From Aldrovandia affinis (Eukaryota; Chordata; Actinopteri; Notacanthiformes; Halosauridae), in NCBI GenBank assembly GCA_029706075.1, contig JAINUG010000130.1, forward strand, positions 2,584,383 through 2,648,382: a stretch of DNA of 64,000 bases, read 5' to 3'. The first letter of the stretch is position 1; every line of letters begins with the position of its first letter. The notes under the pieces are model-generated. The model saw only the letters and a program-made list of their open reading frames with translations. It was not told where the DNA came from and made no database searches. This document shows positions 11,924 through 23,615 of this stretch, piece by piece. The position numbers and the translations under genes were made by a program.

Positions 11924-13379
11924 ATTTAATTGGGATATGAGTTTTACTATAACCTATATTTGTTTATGATAGTTTCAATACAGGGAAAAGTCTCTTGCTG
12001 GTGTTTTTTGTTTTCATTTAGGGCCCTATTCAGAGTTCAGTTAAGCATGCGCAACCTGGAGATAAGTTGAAAATCTTGCACCTCACCCATCTGTTCATAT
12101 TCAGACTTTGAACATTCTGCATTGTTCCCCGAAGATTGTCCATATGCTCTTTATGGCAGCTCACCAGGCTCATCTCCTGGCAGGCCTGTAGAGGGGCAAT
12201 CATGGTAGCCGGCCTCTTGCTGGGCTCCAAATTGTCTCTAGACCATAGCCATTGTCTCTGACCATGACCCCATGTGTGCTACATAACCCACATTATTATG
12301 TTATGTGCGCTCACATAGACATTGCACATATCCATTAAATCAGTTTTGAAATAAATGAGGCTGATTACTGATAAAGGCTTCACTTGATCAATACAGCCTA
12401 AAGGTTTGTGATACTCAAGACTAGATTGCATTAAATTGATGTTTCAAAACGTATGTGTACAGTATATTTGAAATTAAAGATGGAAATATCTATTGATTGA
12501 AACAGATAGCCTAGGTGTTGATACTCCTCTATGCCTATCTATTTCCATTGGCATGCTTGGAATTTGACAGTGGAATTACTAGAAAGTAACTTTAGACACA
12601 TAATTGGTCAATCTTTAGTACATATAGCAACAGAATACTTACCTAATTGTCTAGAAATGAAACAACTATTTAAGTCCCACATTCCTTTGAAAATAATCTA
12701 TTTGGTTGTTGATTCAAAGGGAAGGTTTGATTGAATCCACAGCAGCCTGCCCAGTGGTAAGTACATTGTTTGAAGTACACCAACATGGTTGCAGTATTGT
12801 AGTAGTTATCAAAGCATTGCGTGTTGGAAGACTCAGCACATAGGTCAAGATAATGGTCGTGTGAATTTCCTGTCTTTTTTGGCTTTTGCCAAACATTATC
12901 TCTCACTTAAAACATCGTTTTTTGGGTTTAATAAATAAAACCACTTATAATGTCGTAATTCATTTCTACGAATAAGCTTGAACTAATTTATGTAATTGCT
13001 AAGAGAGATCTTAGCAATTCCAAAGATCTCTCTGCTAAGAGAGAACTCACCTAATCCAGTCAGAAATTGTCCTCCATTGTTGGGAAATCAAACCATAAAG
13101 GAGGGACATGTAAAATCACCTGTAAACAGATCACTGTGAACATCAGCAAAAATACCCTACTAAAATAGCCTACCCTACCCTACACTACATCTCCATTACA
13201 ATGTCACAGTGAATTTACTGGGGGGGTTTATGCAAAGCACCCAAAAAAACCCAAAATAGTTTCCAAATAATGCTTTGTCAAAAAAAGCAGCATCATGTAA
13301 TTTGAGCAAGTCCCATATGATGTGGTTAATGGCAACATAATCATTCACATCTGAGAATGGTTGATTTTAATGCAGCCAA
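11924..13379. other. unique AT-rich sequence
   Basis: No element recognised. Near 12998-13045 GCTAAGAGAGATC and its partial complements could form a small hairpin. Confidence 0.35.
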
Positions 13380-13472
13380 GATGTTTCCGTTTGCCAATGA
13401 TGTCAACGCTTCCGTTTGCCTAAATTCATTTTTGAAAAGTTGACTAACATTCATTTTAATGAGCAAAATTCT
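13380..13472 (+). repeat. dispersed direct repeat, copy 2
   Basis: Second copy of the 95-bp repeat at 11829, about 1.55 kb away in the same orientation. It is diverged by scattered substitutions, including a changed junction after CATTTTAAT. Confidence 0.7.
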
Positions 13473-15038
13473 CATGTCCATTAGGCAATTTGCAGGAAAT
13501 AGGGAATCAGCATTCTAAAATATGATAATTACAAGCCATTCATAACATAGCTATCTCCCCAAAAATATTCTCTCTCCAGTTTCCAAAGAGAAGGGATCTA
13601 GGATGCTTTGCATCCTGGCCAAAGTTATTATGTATCGCACAAGAACACAGAAAACATATACACATCAGCGCTGTGTGACAACCTGTTTGTAAATGGCTCT
13701 ATGCAAAAATAAAGATTGATTGATTAATTAAAGGAAAAATTCACCCAGAAACGTAAGGAATATTCGAGGAGACAACGATACAAATACCCAGAGAATGATA
13801 CATGTAATAGCCTGCTTGTCAAGAGTGCTGCTCTTCTGATTATGAAAAATCACACATGATGACATAGGTATGAAGAATCCACTGCTGTGTTACACCAAAA
13901 TTACATTAGCGATCTCTGCTACTTTAGCGATTATGCTCTCTGCTACTGTCAATATCTTTATTATTTAAAAATCAATCACTTATACAGGTGTAGGTACTCT
14001 GTCAATCAAGCAGATATGATCTTATGTCAATGTGTGTCAATATGATCCTCCTATCTTTTCAACGTTATCTTGAAAGAGAGTGTACGCAATAATTTCAGTG
14101 TTCCCTTGCCCAAAGCTCCCATTGCTCATCAATAGTCTTTGTCTATGATGCCTGTAAGATGTTGGAGAAATGCTTAATAGGAATTGTATCACAATGCCAA
14201 ATTGAAAGACCGGTTTTGCTGAGAATGACAGAATTGTAAAAAAAAAAAAAAAAAAGGTTTGATATCTAACTTATGAAAGTGTATCAAACAATATTTGATA
14301 AAGATAGTAGTGAGTATGGTAATGTGTGGTAAGCCACAAAGTTAGCTTGCATATGGTAGAATAACCATATGTATGCAAGGATCTCAATAAAAAAATGAGA
14401 AATAACCTTCATGAGACTATGAGGATTCACTTTAATTGTCTCTTCATATTCACCAGAGCTGTGAAAACCATTAAATACTGAACTGTAATTGCAGTAAAGG
14501 CAGGCATGGGAATCAAAGTGACTCGTCCCTTTAAACAGTATATTTGATAAACGTATGTGGAATGCGTGATTAACTATCGTCGCGAGGCCAGGGGCATGTG
14601 ATTGTGTAGCAGCAGCAAGGAAATCTTTCATGTGCTGAAGAGACTGCAGGGAAAAAAGACATGTTTGCATGTGACCACATTTACCTCCTTTATTTTTATC
14701 CCAACGCGGTAAAACCCTTCCCATAGCAATCTGCATGATGAAGAGTGCTAGCACTGCAGCACGTTACATTCAGGGAATACATGTTAAACATTTCTGTTAA
14801 AATATCAAGAGGGAGAACCAAGTCCTCACACCTACCATTACAAAGCCCAAACAATTGCCGAGCTGGGAGTTTGAAAAAGGTCAATATGAGAGGTTCAAGA
14901 ACATGGAGGGATTTTTTTTTCTGTTTTACCAGATCAAATGGGATGTTACTCTGTGCTGCCTTTAATCTGCATGCTTTATGCTTGCCCATTGGGTCTGTGA
15001 CACATTACTAATACTAGAACAGAAACCAATGGAGGAAA

Positions 15039-15039
<1 letters not shown>
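13473..15039. other. unique sequence with an A-run
   Basis: An A-run of about 18 lies at 14239. The sequence at 13730 (AAAGGAAAAATTCACCCA) resembles a hAT miniature terminus but has no partner nearby. A 156-codon minus-strand frame at 14284-14754 has no recognisable motif. Confidence 0.35.

Positions 15040-15084
<45 letters not shown>
15040..15084. repeat. (AC)n microsatellite
   Basis: About 22 uninterrupted AC units. Confidence 0.97.
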
Positions 15085-15085
<1 letters not shown>

Positions 15086-15699
15086 AGCAGCACAAGGGCT
15101 ATTGGAGAGGTTTAAAATTATATTAGACGGTATATAAATTAGACAGTAGGCTGTTGTGTATTACAATTCCCTCTGAAAGTTGTGCACCTTTTCCTCTATA
15201 AAGCACAAGTGATTTTGATTTGAAGTGATGCTCATTTCTAAAGTGTTATTTTTCTGCAGCTTTACTGAGTTTTTCTGAGCTCCTAGCGGGCTGGCTGAAC
15301 TTGTTTCTCAATAAGCATAATAATACCGTACAACCCACCAACATTGTCAAATCATCTTTAACTTTAACCCAACCCCTTTTGGTTTCAAAAGCGGAAACGG
15401 ATCACATTTGCCTTCAATCTGGATTAAATTGTTACATAACTGTGCCGTCTGTAACTTTAATAATGTTTACGTTTTCTTTTCAATGTGAAAAGGTTTGGAA
15501 ATTAAGCAGGAATTAAGAAAGAATATACTGGATAAAACTGTAACACTTTCTCAATGTCTTCTTTGTGTGTCAAAGTTAAAGACCAAGCACAAAGTGGTTG
15601 AGTTGAATATCTCCATTTCCAAAAATCCCTTTTAACATGTTGAGATGGATGAATAGACAAAGGACAGTGAGAGAGAGAGAGAGACTTACAAGATCATAC

Positions 15700-16020
15700 T
15701 TACAGGAAATGTATTTATAAATTGCAGCCATCATGGCCTGCGGTTTTATCAGAGGCCCCAGACCACCCAGTCTAAATAAATAGGCATGGACTTCCTCGGA
15801 TTCCGTGGTGCCGCTGTGGGGCAGTCACAAGACATAAACAAAGCCAAACAGCAGTGGCCGCACAGAAGGGGAGAATCATCTACACGTGTAGGGCAATTTT
15901 AGAGTAATGTTGATTAGAATGATAATAAGGGAAAGCGGTAGCAACATTGGATGCGGTTCATGATGGAGGTTTATGCTAATCGTGTGTTAATCGCATGAAA
16001 ACAAAGACATTCGCCTTCCT
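15700..16020. promoter_or_regulatory. candidate conserved regulatory stretch
   Basis: A non-repetitive stretch of balanced composition has dense homeobox- and octamer-like sites (TTTATGCTAATCG near 15969, GTTAATCGC near 15986) and an ACAAAG-type site near 15838. It has no open frame and no transposon landmark. It has the look of vertebrate enhancer DNA, but this is an impression; conservation would have to be measured. Confidence 0.25.
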
Positions 16021-16049
16021 ATAATATATGCTCTGTATCCCTGCTTGTC

Positions 16050-16086
16050 AGAGAGAGAGGGAGAGAGAGAGAGAGAGAGAGAGAGG
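16050..16086. repeat. (GA)n microsatellite, then (GGTA)n
   Basis: GA repeat with one GG interruption, running into GGTAGGTAGGTAG. Confidence 0.95.
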
Positions 16087-16499
16087 TAGGTAGGTAGCTG
16101 CATAATCAGTTAAATTCACAATCCGTACCCTCTAAATAAAGTCTGCTGCATCATAATAATTCAAATGTGCATAGTACCCCCCTGTATGATATGACACTGA
16201 GATCAAGACTGAGGTAGAATGCGTATATCGTACATATGTATGACAAAAATCTGACTTTCAGTTCATATCCACTGATGTTTGTGAATAGTGAAAAGGATAT
16301 GAGCTATTCTTTTGTAGCTTTTGAGGTAGAGCAAATATTCTGTAGGGATTGGATTGAAATAATCTATTAGATCTATTAGAAGTCCTTTTCCTACCTACAC
16401 TGTATGTTTGAGGAACAAAGACAAGTAAAAATAAATAGTTTATTAACTGTCTTGAATATGTCACTTTTCCTGCATAGAGAACTGCTGCGTTCCGTTTTA

Positions 16500-16985
16500 A
16501 CATAGCATAACATAACATAACATAACATAACATAACATAACATAACATAACATAAGGGGAAGACGAGAACAGGCCATTCAGCCCAACACTGCTCGTCCAT
16601 TCCTACCACTAATCTGCTCACAATGCTTAGTTTACCCAAAGGCTAGAGTGTCTAACACTGGATTGAGCCTGGCCTTGAATACCCCTAGTGTCTCAGCCTC
16701 CACTACACGTCCAGGCAAGCTATTCCACGCATTGATCACTCTCTGTGTGAAAAAATATTTCCTAGTGTCCGTGTGAAATTTACCCTTTGTCAGTTTCCAT
16801 TTATGCCCCCTCGTTCTGCTAACCGAACTCAACTTGAATAATTTCTTGTAATTCACTTTGTTAATTCCTTTAATACATTTAAAAGCCTCAATCAAATCTC
16901 CTCTAAGTCTCCTTTTACTAAGCTTGAACAGTCCAAGCATCTCTAGCCTTTCCTCATAACACTTGTATTTTAAACACATCTGTAC
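16500..16985 (-). mobile_element. 3' end of a CR1/L2-group LINE with TTATG tail
   Basis: On the minus strand, 16979-16632 is an open frame with the C-terminal signature of these LINEs: LFKLSKRRLRGDLIEAFK, then RTRGHKWKL, RKYFFTQRVINAWNSLP and a closing GVFKARL. It then has a stop and a short 3' untranslated region containing CTGAATGGCCTGTTCTCG. The element ends in a tandem (TTATG)n repeat of about 11 units (16500-16555 on the plus strand, as ATAAC). The pentanucleotide array is the element's own 3' tail, not an independent microsatellite. The copy is strongly 5'-truncated. The exact clade name is uncertain. Confidence 0.85.
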
Positions 16986-17500
16986 TGCTGACCTGAAATG
17001 ATGGATATTATTACAGAGTTTAAAACCTATATTTTAAAATGTGTCATTTATTAACGTTATTAGAGATAGCTTATTAGAGATTGTTAGCTGCAAAGGTATA
17101 AGTATTGTAGCAATCATGCCATTAAGAGAGGATAATTTTGCTTGATGGAGCTCTATTGCGGCCTTGCCAAGAGCCCCAACCTTATAGCATGTGGTAATGT
17201 GGGTGCACTGTGAAACCAGGGTTCAGTTCATGGGTCTGCCAAGTATGTGCTTTTTCTACTCAAAAATTCCAACATGGTAGTCCTTTTTGCACAGGAAGAG
17301 ATAAGGACATTATTTACTGCACACTAACTTCCTCAAACATCTGTCGCTCTGTGTATCGGCAGTCAGCCAGCTTTAAATGGTCATGTCCCTGTAATGGTTT
17401 GAAATAAAACCATAATTTTAGTATTATTACAACTACCCACTTTTAATTTACAAGTCATTTAAATTACCTGGTCACATTTATATATATAATTTTTTTTTTA
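16986..17500. other. unique AT-rich sequence
   Basis: No elements or coding motifs recognised. Confidence 0.35.
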
Positions 17501-17673
17501 CAGGCAACTGCCAAAATAAAATAAACACTTGTGTCAATGAAGGGTTCTGGTGGCTCTGTTCTGGTGTGGGGTGCAGATAGTGTTTTCCACTGTTTTGTTG
17601 GTGGCCTAACACCCTATTAAGACACTTTATGTTGGTGTTTCCTTGCTGTTTCGTCCATTTTGACAGTTAACAG
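17501..17673 (+). mobile_element. 173-bp Tc1/mariner deletion derivative
   Basis: TA flanks both ends (17499-17500 and 17674-17675). Termini CAGGCAACTGCCAAAAT and, inverted, CTGTTAACTGTCAAAAT match the family seen at 783. The interior still encodes transposase scraps on the plus strand: a GGSVLVWG block, normally in the centre of the protein, runs almost directly into the region that in the 783 copy follows the catalytic end. The element is therefore an internal-deletion derivative. Confidence 0.8.
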
Positions 17674-17675
17674 TA

Positions 17676-17720
17676 TATACAGTATATACTGTGTATATAT
17701 ATATATATATATATATATCA
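17676..17720. repeat. (TA)n microsatellite
   Basis: TATATACAGTATATACTGTG followed by about 10 TA units, beginning right at the 3' end of the mariner derivative. Confidence 0.9.
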
Positions 17721-18698
17721 TAAGGCTTCAAAGTTAAAATGGACACGGCAGCTCATCTGCAGATCTGTCAAATTACGGAAATTAATGTCAAGACCATCGA
17801 TCAGAAAGCCTGTGTGGGAGTTTTCTAAAGCAACACAACTTGTTTGCTTAGATCAAAAGATTGCAATAACTTAGTGGAATTGTTTTGTAACTTAACCAGA
17901 AATATATCTTGCTGCCTTTTTCATTGACCTTACACTGACTCCCACTAACTTGGGTTGTGTGATATTTATTAAATTGAAACCATGAAATAGTTTATAGGAA
18001 ACAGTTTTAGCTACCAATGTCTAGCTAATTTAGTTAGCTTGCTAGCTTGTCAGATGTTTTGTATACTAATAGCCAGACACATTAGTAAGCTATGTAATAC
18101 ATACTTAGCAAATTGTAGGAAAGTTAATTACCTAGCTAGCTGAATTACTCCCAACTTGTTCAGCTAATGTTAAGAGACAATGAGTCCTATGAACTCAAAT
18201 AGCTATCTGCCATTATGTATCATTTGGTAACTAATCTAGTTAAGTTAGCTCACTATAATAATAAAGTGTACATACTGTAGCTAGTTTACAAGCTTGTTAA
18301 GTTAGATAATTCATGTGAGCTAATTAGATCATTTTAGTGCTGTTAAATGACATATTTTATCTTACACCTTCCCTTCATTGCTACTTTTAGCTAATCATGG
18401 CTCAAGCTAACAGGCCTTTTTGCTATAATTCTGTCTGTGTTCTTGATACAAGGATATGACTGAAAGAAATGTCCAACACAGTTTGCCCAATATCTCTCAC
18501 ACTTTATATTTCTGGCTGGTCTTTTGGCCCATTGTTCACATCTATTGTGCAAGTAATGAACACTTCATCTCTTTCTGAACCCGGGCAAATGTGGAACTAT
18601 ATTTACTGGCACAGTTATACAAATATGATCATTTTTACTTGATAACAGTTTTTATTACTTTTCCATTTTAATGTTTTTTTGTGGTACATAGCTGTGGT
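17721..18698. other. unique sequence, TAGCTA-rich
   Basis: Repeated GCTAGCTAA and TTAGCTAGC motifs between 18000 and 18330; otherwise nothing recognised. Confidence 0.35.
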
Positions 18699-18824
18699 AT
18701 AAGTGGAATAAACCACACCAAGTCGTGTGCTCTCAGGATATATACGCAGATCTTTATCACATCACCACCCCAGGCTTGCGTATATATCCTGACAATGCAT
18801 GGCTTTTTGTGGTTTATTTCTTAC
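18699..18824. mobile_element. fold-back miniature element
   Basis: Two arms of about 48 bp (18699-18748 and 18777-18824) are imperfect inverted repeats. They share GGAATAAACCACA-type outer sequence and CAGGATATATACGCA at the loop side, with a 28-bp loop. A single-arm relative appears near 29540-29590 (CTCAGGACATATAG). The family is unknown to me; target duplications are unclear. It lies 23 bp from the Tc1 element that starts at 18848. Confidence 0.75.
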
Positions 18825-18847
18825 ATAAACACACATATACATATATA

Positions 18848-20472
18848 CAGTAGAAGGGTGTGCTTTTATTCACACCCTTGATAAAAATGAACAGAAGATA
18901 TTGTATAAAATAAACTATATGAGTAATAAGCTTTATTTTATGCTCACAAAATGCAGAAAATTATATTATTTAATAATAATGCATTGGCACGAACCACAAT
19001 TGAACGGTTCACAAATGATACAATTTTTTAAAGAAAAATCAAGAATCACAAATATTCACACCCCTGTTACCAGTACTTTGTGATTCCTCCCCTAGCCATT
19101 GTAACAGCAAGTAGTCACTTTCAGTAGTGTCGTACGAGGTTATGGAACTTCTTGGGGGGGATCCTCAACCATTCCTCCATGCAGAATTGTTCTAATTCCT
19201 TCAAATTATTGGGTTGACCTTTGTCGACTGCTTTTTTTAGTTCAAACCACAAATGTTCAATTGGAATCAGGTCTGGAGACTGAGATGGCCACGTGAGGAC
19301 ATTGACCTTGTGCTCTGTCAACCATTTCTTAGTTGCCTTGGACGCATGTTTGGGATTGTTGTCTTGTTGGAAGGTCCATCTGCGGCCAAGGTGTAGCTTC
19401 CTGGCAGAGGAAACAAGGTTTTTGGACAAAATGTCATGGTACATTCTGGAGTTCATGGTTACATCTATTATAATAAGTGCCCCAGGGCCTGTGGATTCAA
19501 AACAACCCCAAAGCATTCAAGATCCACCACCATGTTTCACCATAGGCATGCGGTGCTTTTCAACATTACTTGGATTCTTTGGACACCAAACATAACATTC
19601 ATGTGCATGTTCTTAGAGCTTGATCTTTGTTTCATCTGACCACAAGACACGGTTCCAATTGTAGTTCTGATGTAGTTTTGCAAATTCAAGACACTTTGTC
19701 AGTGAATTGTGTTCAAAGGAGCTTCCTTCTTGCAGCTCTGCCATGAAGGCCATTGTCATGTAGGCATCGTTGAATGGTAGCTTTAGACACTTGTAACCCC
19801 AAGATGTCAGGTTGTTTTGGAGATCTTGAACTTGGACTTCGTATTGCCTCTCGAACCATCTGCCTCACAAGACATGTGGGGGCGATATATACTTGTGTCC
19901 TCTACCTGACAGGTTAGCCACTGTTCCAGTTGCCTTAAACTTCCTCATAATTGACACAACATTGGAAAGTGGTATCTTTTAACTTTTTAGTTTTTTGTAG
20001 CCATCTCCTGATCTATAGAGGTCAATAACCTTTTGTCTGATTCTTTCAGGGAGTTTTTTGCCTTTCACCATGATGATGGCTGACCACAGTATTTCAAACG
20101 TGTGTTCCTTCCTTTCTATACCCTTGGGAAACAGGAAACCATTGTAGGCCATTGTATAGTTCCAATGAACTTCAAATAAGTTATATATTTATGAAGATTG
20201 TTTTTGTTGGATTAAATTAAAAGAATAGTTAAGGGTGTGAATAATTGTGATCTAGGTGCTTTCTGGAGAAAAAAAAAGATTAATAAAACTAAATATGTTT
20301 TTCTGAACAATTGTATTAGTATTGTAGGTTTGGAATTTTCTGCATTTTTTGAGCATAAAATATACCCCATTACTTATATAGTTTATTTTATACTTTAGTT
20401 AATTTTTTTAAAAGTTTATTTGATCCTTTTTTACATCTTTATCAAGGGTGTGAATAAAAACGGAGTCTACTG
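18848..20472 (-). mobile_element. Tc1-like transposon, about 1.6 kb, decayed
   Basis: Terminal inverted repeats: CAGTAGAAGGGTGTGCTTTT then ATTCACACCCTTGATAAA on the left, and the matching CAGTAGACTCC then TTTTTATTCACACCCTTGA read inwards on the minus strand from 20472. TA precedes the left end; on the right a TGTA stands where TA is expected. The element holds the transposase relic at 19121-20071. A further decayed relative lies at 29590-30090. The size is normal for a full-length fish Tc1 element, so little has been lost besides frame integrity. Confidence 0.9.
19121..20071 (-). pseudogene. Tc1-type transposase, broken by stops
   Basis: The enzyme would cut and paste the host transposon at TA sites using a DDE/D catalytic triad. 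The frame opens at an ATG at 20071 with MVKGKKLPERIRQKVIDLY, a helix-turn-helix DNA-binding start. An in-frame TAA follows within about 30 codons (after the YKKLK motif). The first catalytic aspartate is in VLWSDET (about 19650), also followed by a stop. The intact C-terminal 131 codons (19516-19121) contain MLWGCF, the second aspartate block FQQDNNPKHASK and the third block SPDLIPIEHLWFELKKA. Both ends are in the same frame and the length (317 codons) is near the usual 340. Inactive by multiple stops. Confidence 0.93.
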
Positions 20473-20475
20473 TGT

Positions 20476-22855
20476 ATACACACACATTTTCTTTTTTCTT
20501 TTCCTTAACTGAGTTTATTAGCTGCATTCACTACTATGAACAGCACTTGGCAGGGAATTGATGGCCTATTGAAGGTTAAGGATTTACACATTGACCTAAA
20601 GTGAAAGCATTTTGAAGGTCAAGGCTTTACAGACTGATTGACCTATGTTTATGAGAGACCAATTATAGCATGCCCTGGAGAGTGAACTTGCAATATATAA
20701 GGTGACATGGCCTGCCAGACATTCACCTTTAAGAATGTAGAGTCTTACTAGACCTTAACTGCATGAATTGATTGAAGGATTTGAACACCTTGAACCAGAG
20801 AGCCATGGAAAGATCCTAGGATTAAAATGTTGGCTGTGACCATGGTGTTATTTCTTATTTTGACAGATGATTGTGTGCCACGTATTTGTTTAACAAACTA
20901 TAAGCAAATATGAACTCCTTTGCATACTATATCAGACTTCACACAGCTGTACCTTTGTGCATTTTATAATCAGTCATATACGGCAACACTTTAGAAAACA
21001 TATACAGTCTCTCATGTTGCTGTATTGTAGTTATTGAGCTATTCCCTAGTAACCTCTTTATTTTATGTTCCGTGTATGGGAAGATACAGTGGGCTGTACC
21101 ATGTTTCTGCCTAATACCAAGGTATGGTATCCAGCACACCTCTCTTCAGCATTCTCACTCACAAGGTACTGTCACTGGAACACAGTTTTTTTCCATCAGT
21201 GGAAAAATAGATAAAAATAACCTTTATTTGTTTAGTAGTAACAGCTAATTATTCTATTAACAGCAATACAACTGGCTATTGCAAGCTGTAGCAAACTATA
21301 CCCACTGTAAAAAAAGATGTGATTTTAAACAAACAAGCAAAAATATTTGTTTAATAGTAATGTTTAAGCAAAAGTAGTAAGGTTAACCAGGTTATTTCTC
21401 GCCGTATTGGTTTGCCTCTCACTTGCTTCCCTTAAATTGAATAAATCATGCATACGCACAAGAAAATCCTACGTGCAGACATGATTTTAATGTATTGATT
21501 GACAGTTATACTTACAATGGAAATCATTTTTGCATTGTAAGCAATTGTATTTCAAACTAAATCAATATTTCAAGTTTGCTTATCCAACCTTGTGTACTGT
21601 ACATTTATGAGAAGCAAAAGTGCAAGCTAATCTTAACCATCTAGCTATCCATCTAGCCATACCAAAGACACTTAAAGGCAACGAGGTGATTCGGTCTGAA
21701 GCCCAGAGAGTGAACCGTACTGCTAAATGTTTCTAAATATGTATAAAGCAGCATGTACATTTTAAGAAACAATGACAAACATGGCGTTGAACCCAAGGAA
21801 GTAAAACAATAATGTCAGTAAAAACGTGGAGAATTCTTACGCCACTTTTAGCTCAACACGTATTTAAATAGTGTCATTATTTTATATCAAATGCATGGTA
21901 TACCATATACAGTAACTCTGTTATCACGGTGGGGGAAAATGTTTATGGTATGACAACCATCAATTACCACCATGGTATACCTTCAAATCGAAGCACTGCG
22001 ACGCCCCTAAATATGAAATACAGTATAAAGGAAAACACTGATTCTTTTTTTCAGAGAACAGTCCTAAAGTAGGTGCCCCTTCAAAGCCCTGGGATTAAAA
22101 AAGGCACATCAGGGGATTGAGGTCACTTTCACGTCCAGGCTTTGGTGGCCGTATGATGTTCAAACCCTTTTTAACACAATCCTGACATATTGTTACAAGG
22201 CATAACCAAAATGTCTATCTGTCAAATGCGCCCTCTGCATTTCAATAACATTCAAGGATCAGAAATCACGCTTTTCTTCGTAATTGTACTGAGGGATTAT
22301 GTGACCATGAAGTTAATGTACTCGTATGTAGATCACATCGTGTCAACATGTTACGATTGCTCTTAATTCGAGATGGGTGGATGGATTTGAAACACATTAA
22401 GTCATACTTATCCCAAGTCTAGATTGTTGTTAATTGATGTCTAATGATCACAAACAAATGTAATTTGGTGATTACACATTATTTTGGTAAGAATATTCTT
22501 AAATATGTTTCAATACCACATGGAAAACATTCCTATTGTGGCAACGTGCAAGTGAATCTCTATGTGAGTCGTTTAAAATCAGCATTGGCTGTCCTTTTAT
22601 TTTACATTTGAATGAGAAAGCATATTTAGTGGCCTGTGTGCCTCCTGCTGTAGCACACACACACACACGTATTAAACATGTAAAGCAGGCCTTCTGTAAC
22701 AGAACAGTGCAGAATCACTGTTGTGTGCCTTGCCAATTCGTCTGCTGTGCTTACATCTCATTTTTCTGCTTCGCACAAGAAGCACTCTTACTGTAACCCT
22801 TTACCTTGTTCACTCTACTTGAGTTCCTAGATATCTATATTTTTGTAATATTTTG
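20476..22855. other. unique AT-rich sequence with one possible miniature element
   Basis: Near 21895-22010 inverted GGTATACCAT / ATGGTATACC sequences lie about 70 bp apart, and AGGGGCGTCGCAGTGC reads inwards on the minus strand from about 22010. This may be part of a hAT-like miniature. The rest shows nothing recognisable. Confidence 0.35.
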
Positions 22856-22859
22856 AGGT

Positions 22860-23272
22860 CGGGCTACTGGGTGGCTCATCCTGTTAAGGCACTGTTCTAG
22901 TATGTGGATGAGCCCTACGGTCTTGTATCGAAACCAAACCGCACCAGTGCCAACTGTGGCCAACAGCCTCAGGGGGTGACGCATGCATAAATGCCCCAGG
23001 GTGGGAGGGATTCAGTCAGCTGGGTTCCCCATGTCTCTTCACTCACCACCGACCACCACTGGTCAATTGGGAACCCACAGTCTGCAGGTATACCTGGTGG
23101 AAACAGGTGGTTCTGTGTGGCTCAATGCTAGGTAGAGCATGGTGTTAACAATGCTTAGGTTGTGGGTTTGTTTCCCACTGGGACCACATATACTGTACTG
23201 AAAAATGTATGCATTCACCGCAGTAAGTCGCTTTGGATAAAAGCGTCTGCTAAATGGCATATATTATATTAG
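22860..23272 (+). repeat. compound SINE: two tRNA-like modules and an L2-type tail
   Basis: The first module (22860-23100) has A-box-like GGTGGCTCATCCTGTTAAGG and B-box-like GTATCGAAACC, then a body with GGGTGACGCATGCATAAATG. The second (from about 23105) repeats the head of the SINE at 54327: GTGTGGCTCAATG, GTAGAGCATGG, a decayed B box GGTTTGTTTCCC, then the L2-type tail CGCTTTGGATAAAAGCGTCT with a TATTATATT end. Either one SINE inserted beside another or this is a true dimer that moved together. No clear target duplication was seen. Confidence 0.75.
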
Positions 23273-23540
23273 GTATTAAGATGCTCTGACTCATTTCTGT
23301 GCATGCTTATCTTGTAGACTGTGGTGTGAAAAGAAGTGGCAGCTGACATCACTGTTTGTGTTTCTCAATGGAGAGCATGTGCTTGTCTACGCTCTCCAGA
23401 ACTGTCAGTGGAGGTTGCAGTGAGTGTGGATTAAGAATTGGGCATTCCAAATTGGGGGGGAAATGAATTTTTTTTTACCTTGTCAGTGTACAATTGTCAT
23501 TTTTGGTGTACACTGTCCCCTTTGTTGCTCGGTTATATAT

Positions 23541-23615
23541 AGGTAACTGGCAAAATAAATAGGGTCTTCATAGGGTGTTGGGTCACCATGAGCCGACAGA
23601 ATGTACATACTTTAG
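23541..23615 (+). mobile_element. terminus of a Tc1/mariner element, solo
   Basis: AGGTAACTGGCAAAATAAAT then AGGGTGTTGGGTCACCATGA matches the outer 80 bp of the 783 and 17501 elements. A TA precedes it. The other end is missing. Confidence 0.6.

Noticed and set aside
13728-13760. AAAGGAAAAATTCACCCA as a hAT miniature end
   Set aside because: No inverted partner or duplication was found nearby.
14284-14754. 156-codon minus-strand open frame
   Set aside because: No recognisable domain, no composition bias and no splice context; expected by chance in 64 kb.
16500-16555. CRISPR-like regular repeat
   Set aside because: The units are 5-bp tandem repeats without spacers and the context is a vertebrate-type genome.
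16258-16639. Open frames rich in repeated MLCYV-type residues
   Set aside because: They are translations of the (ATAAC)n LINE tail.
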